Below are positions 63,185 to 64,000 of a stretch of DNA of 64,000 nucleotides, piece by piece. Source of the DNA: Myxococcales bacterium. GTDB taxonomy: Bacteria > Myxococcota_A > Polyangia > Polyangiales > Polyangiaceae. The notes under the pieces are model-generated. The model was not told the origin of the DNA. It ran no database searches and saw nothing but the letters and a program-made list of their open reading frames with translations. How positions within the stretch are numbered: the first letter of the stretch is position 1; each line of letters begins with the position of its first letter. The stretch covers positions 83,967-147,966 of the forward strand of contig JACRDA010000276.1 in NCBI GenBank assembly GCA_016212965.1, written 5' to 3'. A program made the position numbers and the translations under genes.

Positions 63185-63968
63185 GCGCCCCCGCGTCGCT
63201 CCACCCGAGCCAGGTCGTCAAGGGCGCGAGGCGCACGAGCGCGCACCCGGCGACGACGGCCGCCACGAGTGCCGTGTCTCGGAGCCGCCAGCGACTCCGC
63301 TCGAGCGCCGGCAGCGTGCCGTCGAAGCCGCGTGCCAGCATCGCGCGGTGCACGCGCGCGCCGCGCTCGAGCGCGCGCACGACGAGCACGCCCGCCATCG
63401 CTCCGACCACGCGCGGCCGGAGCGCCCGCGCGCTGCCGCCCGAGCGGAGCGCGCGCGCGCGCCGCATGCGCGCGGCTTCGTGGCGCAAGAGCTCGAGGTA
63501 GCGTCCGAGCAGGGCGACCTGCCCGACGAGCACGCGCGGCAGCCCGAGCCCGCGCAGAGCCTCGGTGAGGGGGCCGAGCGGCACGAGCGCGCCGAGCACG
63601 GTGAGCGCCGTGACGCACAGGAGCACCTTCAAGACGAGGACGCCGAGGGCGAGCGTGCCCGCGCTGAGCACGACGCCGCCCACCCCCGCGACGGGGCGCG
63701 GCTCGAGCCACGGGCTCGCGACGCCGACGGCGAGCGCGAACGGGGCCGCCCACGCCAGGCGCACGCCGAGCGCGCGGGCCGTGACCGGGGCGAGCGCGAC
63801 CCCGAGCGCCGCGCCGAGCGCGAGTGGCGCGAGGGCCACGAAGGCGTGGCGCGGGAACGAGGCCACGAAGCCCACGTAGGCGAGCGTTGCGAGCACGAGC
63901 GCGCGCGGGTCGGGACCGCGGCTCGGGTCGGGCGCGACCCGCGCGTTCGCTCCGGACCGGGCGCGCAT
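63177..63968 (-). CDS. cbiQ: ECF transporter T component (CbiQ/NikQ-like)
   Basis: 263-residue membrane protein that links the ATPase to the substrate-binding subunit. Five or six hydrophobic segments and the coupling-helix motifs of the family are visible: ARMRRARALRSGGSARALRP (A-R-G pattern) and HRAMLARGFDGTLPAL (R-G-F). Its stop overlaps the cbiO start by 8 bp, and two bases upstream of its ATG another gene ends, as expected for a cbiM/nikM-cbiQ-cbiO order. Ni or Co specificity is not decidable; the NikR gene in the window favours nickel. Confidence 0.92.
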   Translation of the reverse strand: MRARSGANARVAPDPSRGPDPRALVLATLAYVGFVASFPRHAFVALAPLALGAALGVALAPVTARALGVRLAWAAPFALAVGVASPWLEPRPVAGVGGVVLSAGTLALGVLVLKVLLCVTALTVLGALVPLGPLTEALRGLGLPRVLVGQVALLGRYLELLRHEAARMRRARALRSGGSARALRPRVVGAMAGVLVVRALERGARVHRAMLARGFDGTLPALERSRWRLRDTALVAAVVAGCALVRLAPLTTWLGWSDAGAHG

Positions 63969-63970
63969 GG

Positions 63971-64000
63971 TCAGCCCGTCGGAGCCGCCGAGCGGCGGCG
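63971..64000 (-). CDS. 3' end of the gene preceding cbiQ (partial)
   Basis: The last nine codons (RRRSAAPTG) and a TGA are visible, two bases before the cbiQ start. A cbiM/cbiN-type gene is expected from the operon logic, but nine residues cannot show it. Confidence 0.3.
   Translation of the reverse strand, partial: RRRSAAPTG

Overview
The window is about 64 kb of very GC-rich DNA (my impression is above 70 percent) from what looks like a member of the Myxococcota. The grounds are: a beta-helix protein ending in a MYXO-CTERM-like sorting tail (44.6 kb), many small Cys-rich lipoproteins, eukaryote-like Ser/Thr kinase genes, long hybrid sensor kinases, NtrC/sigma-54 regulation, and GTG starts with 4-bp gene overlaps. 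No rRNA or tRNA gene, CRISPR array, prophage or intact insertion sequence was seen.

Layout. 0-14.2 kb: rpmH, a secreted protein, a GNAT acetyltransferase, a peroxisome-like lipid pair (SDR-MaoC-triple SCP2 multifunctional enzyme plus SCP-x-type thiolase), a scar made of broken toxin/antitoxin and Rpn-like genes (6.9-7.9 kb), lipoproteins, tpiA, and a large protein with two tandem pseudokinase domains. 14.2-24.8 kb: a glutathione transferase relative, a fused molybdenum/2Fe-2S protein with an HcrB-like subunit (a 4-hydroxybenzoyl-CoA reductase-type enzyme), a sensor kinase, a polytopic membrane protein and lipoproteins. 24.8-35.8 kb: a membrane-anchored Ser/Thr kinase, a U32-type protein with a methyltransferase, a hybrid sensor kinase, fdhD, and a CrtI-like FAD oxidoreductase.

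35.8-41.6 kb holds an NAD-type formate dehydrogenase. Its catalytic subunit is read through an in-frame TGA (36112-36114) as selenocysteine, with a matching SECIS hairpin. The 4Fe-4S domain that normally opens that subunit sits instead at the C terminus of a separate NuoG-like subunit, and a Phd/PIN toxin-antitoxin pair lies inside the cluster. 41.7-51.6 kb: a cell-surface beta-helix protein, an acr3-arsC-nikR operon, a proline iminopeptidase, an AlkZ-like protein, a Cys-rich lipoprotein, a MobB protein with a degenerate MobA half, and a second PIN toxin-antitoxin pair. 51.7-52.5 kb: arsR followed by remnants of arsA and of a membrane protein.

52.5-61.2 kb is the most interesting block. An NtrC-family regulator, a sensor kinase and a PhnD-like lipoprotein form a three-part sensor system like AioXSR/ArxXSR of arsenite-oxidising bacteria. 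Next to it, behind a good sigma-54 promoter with two upstream repeats, are four co-directional genes: a lipoprotein with a collagen-like stalk and three haem c motifs, a Tat-exported molybdopterin oxidoreductase, a four-cluster ferredoxin subunit, and a TorD-like chaperone. With arsenic genes on its flank this looks like a respiratory arsenic (or other oxyanion) enzyme, but the substrate is inferred, not shown. 61.2-64 kb: a beta-propeller lipoprotein and an ECF nickel/cobalt transporter (ATPase and T component).

Three molybdenum enzymes, fdhD, a MobB relative, a TorD chaperone, NikR and a Ni/Co transporter in one window point to a metal-dependent, partly anaerobic redox lifestyle.
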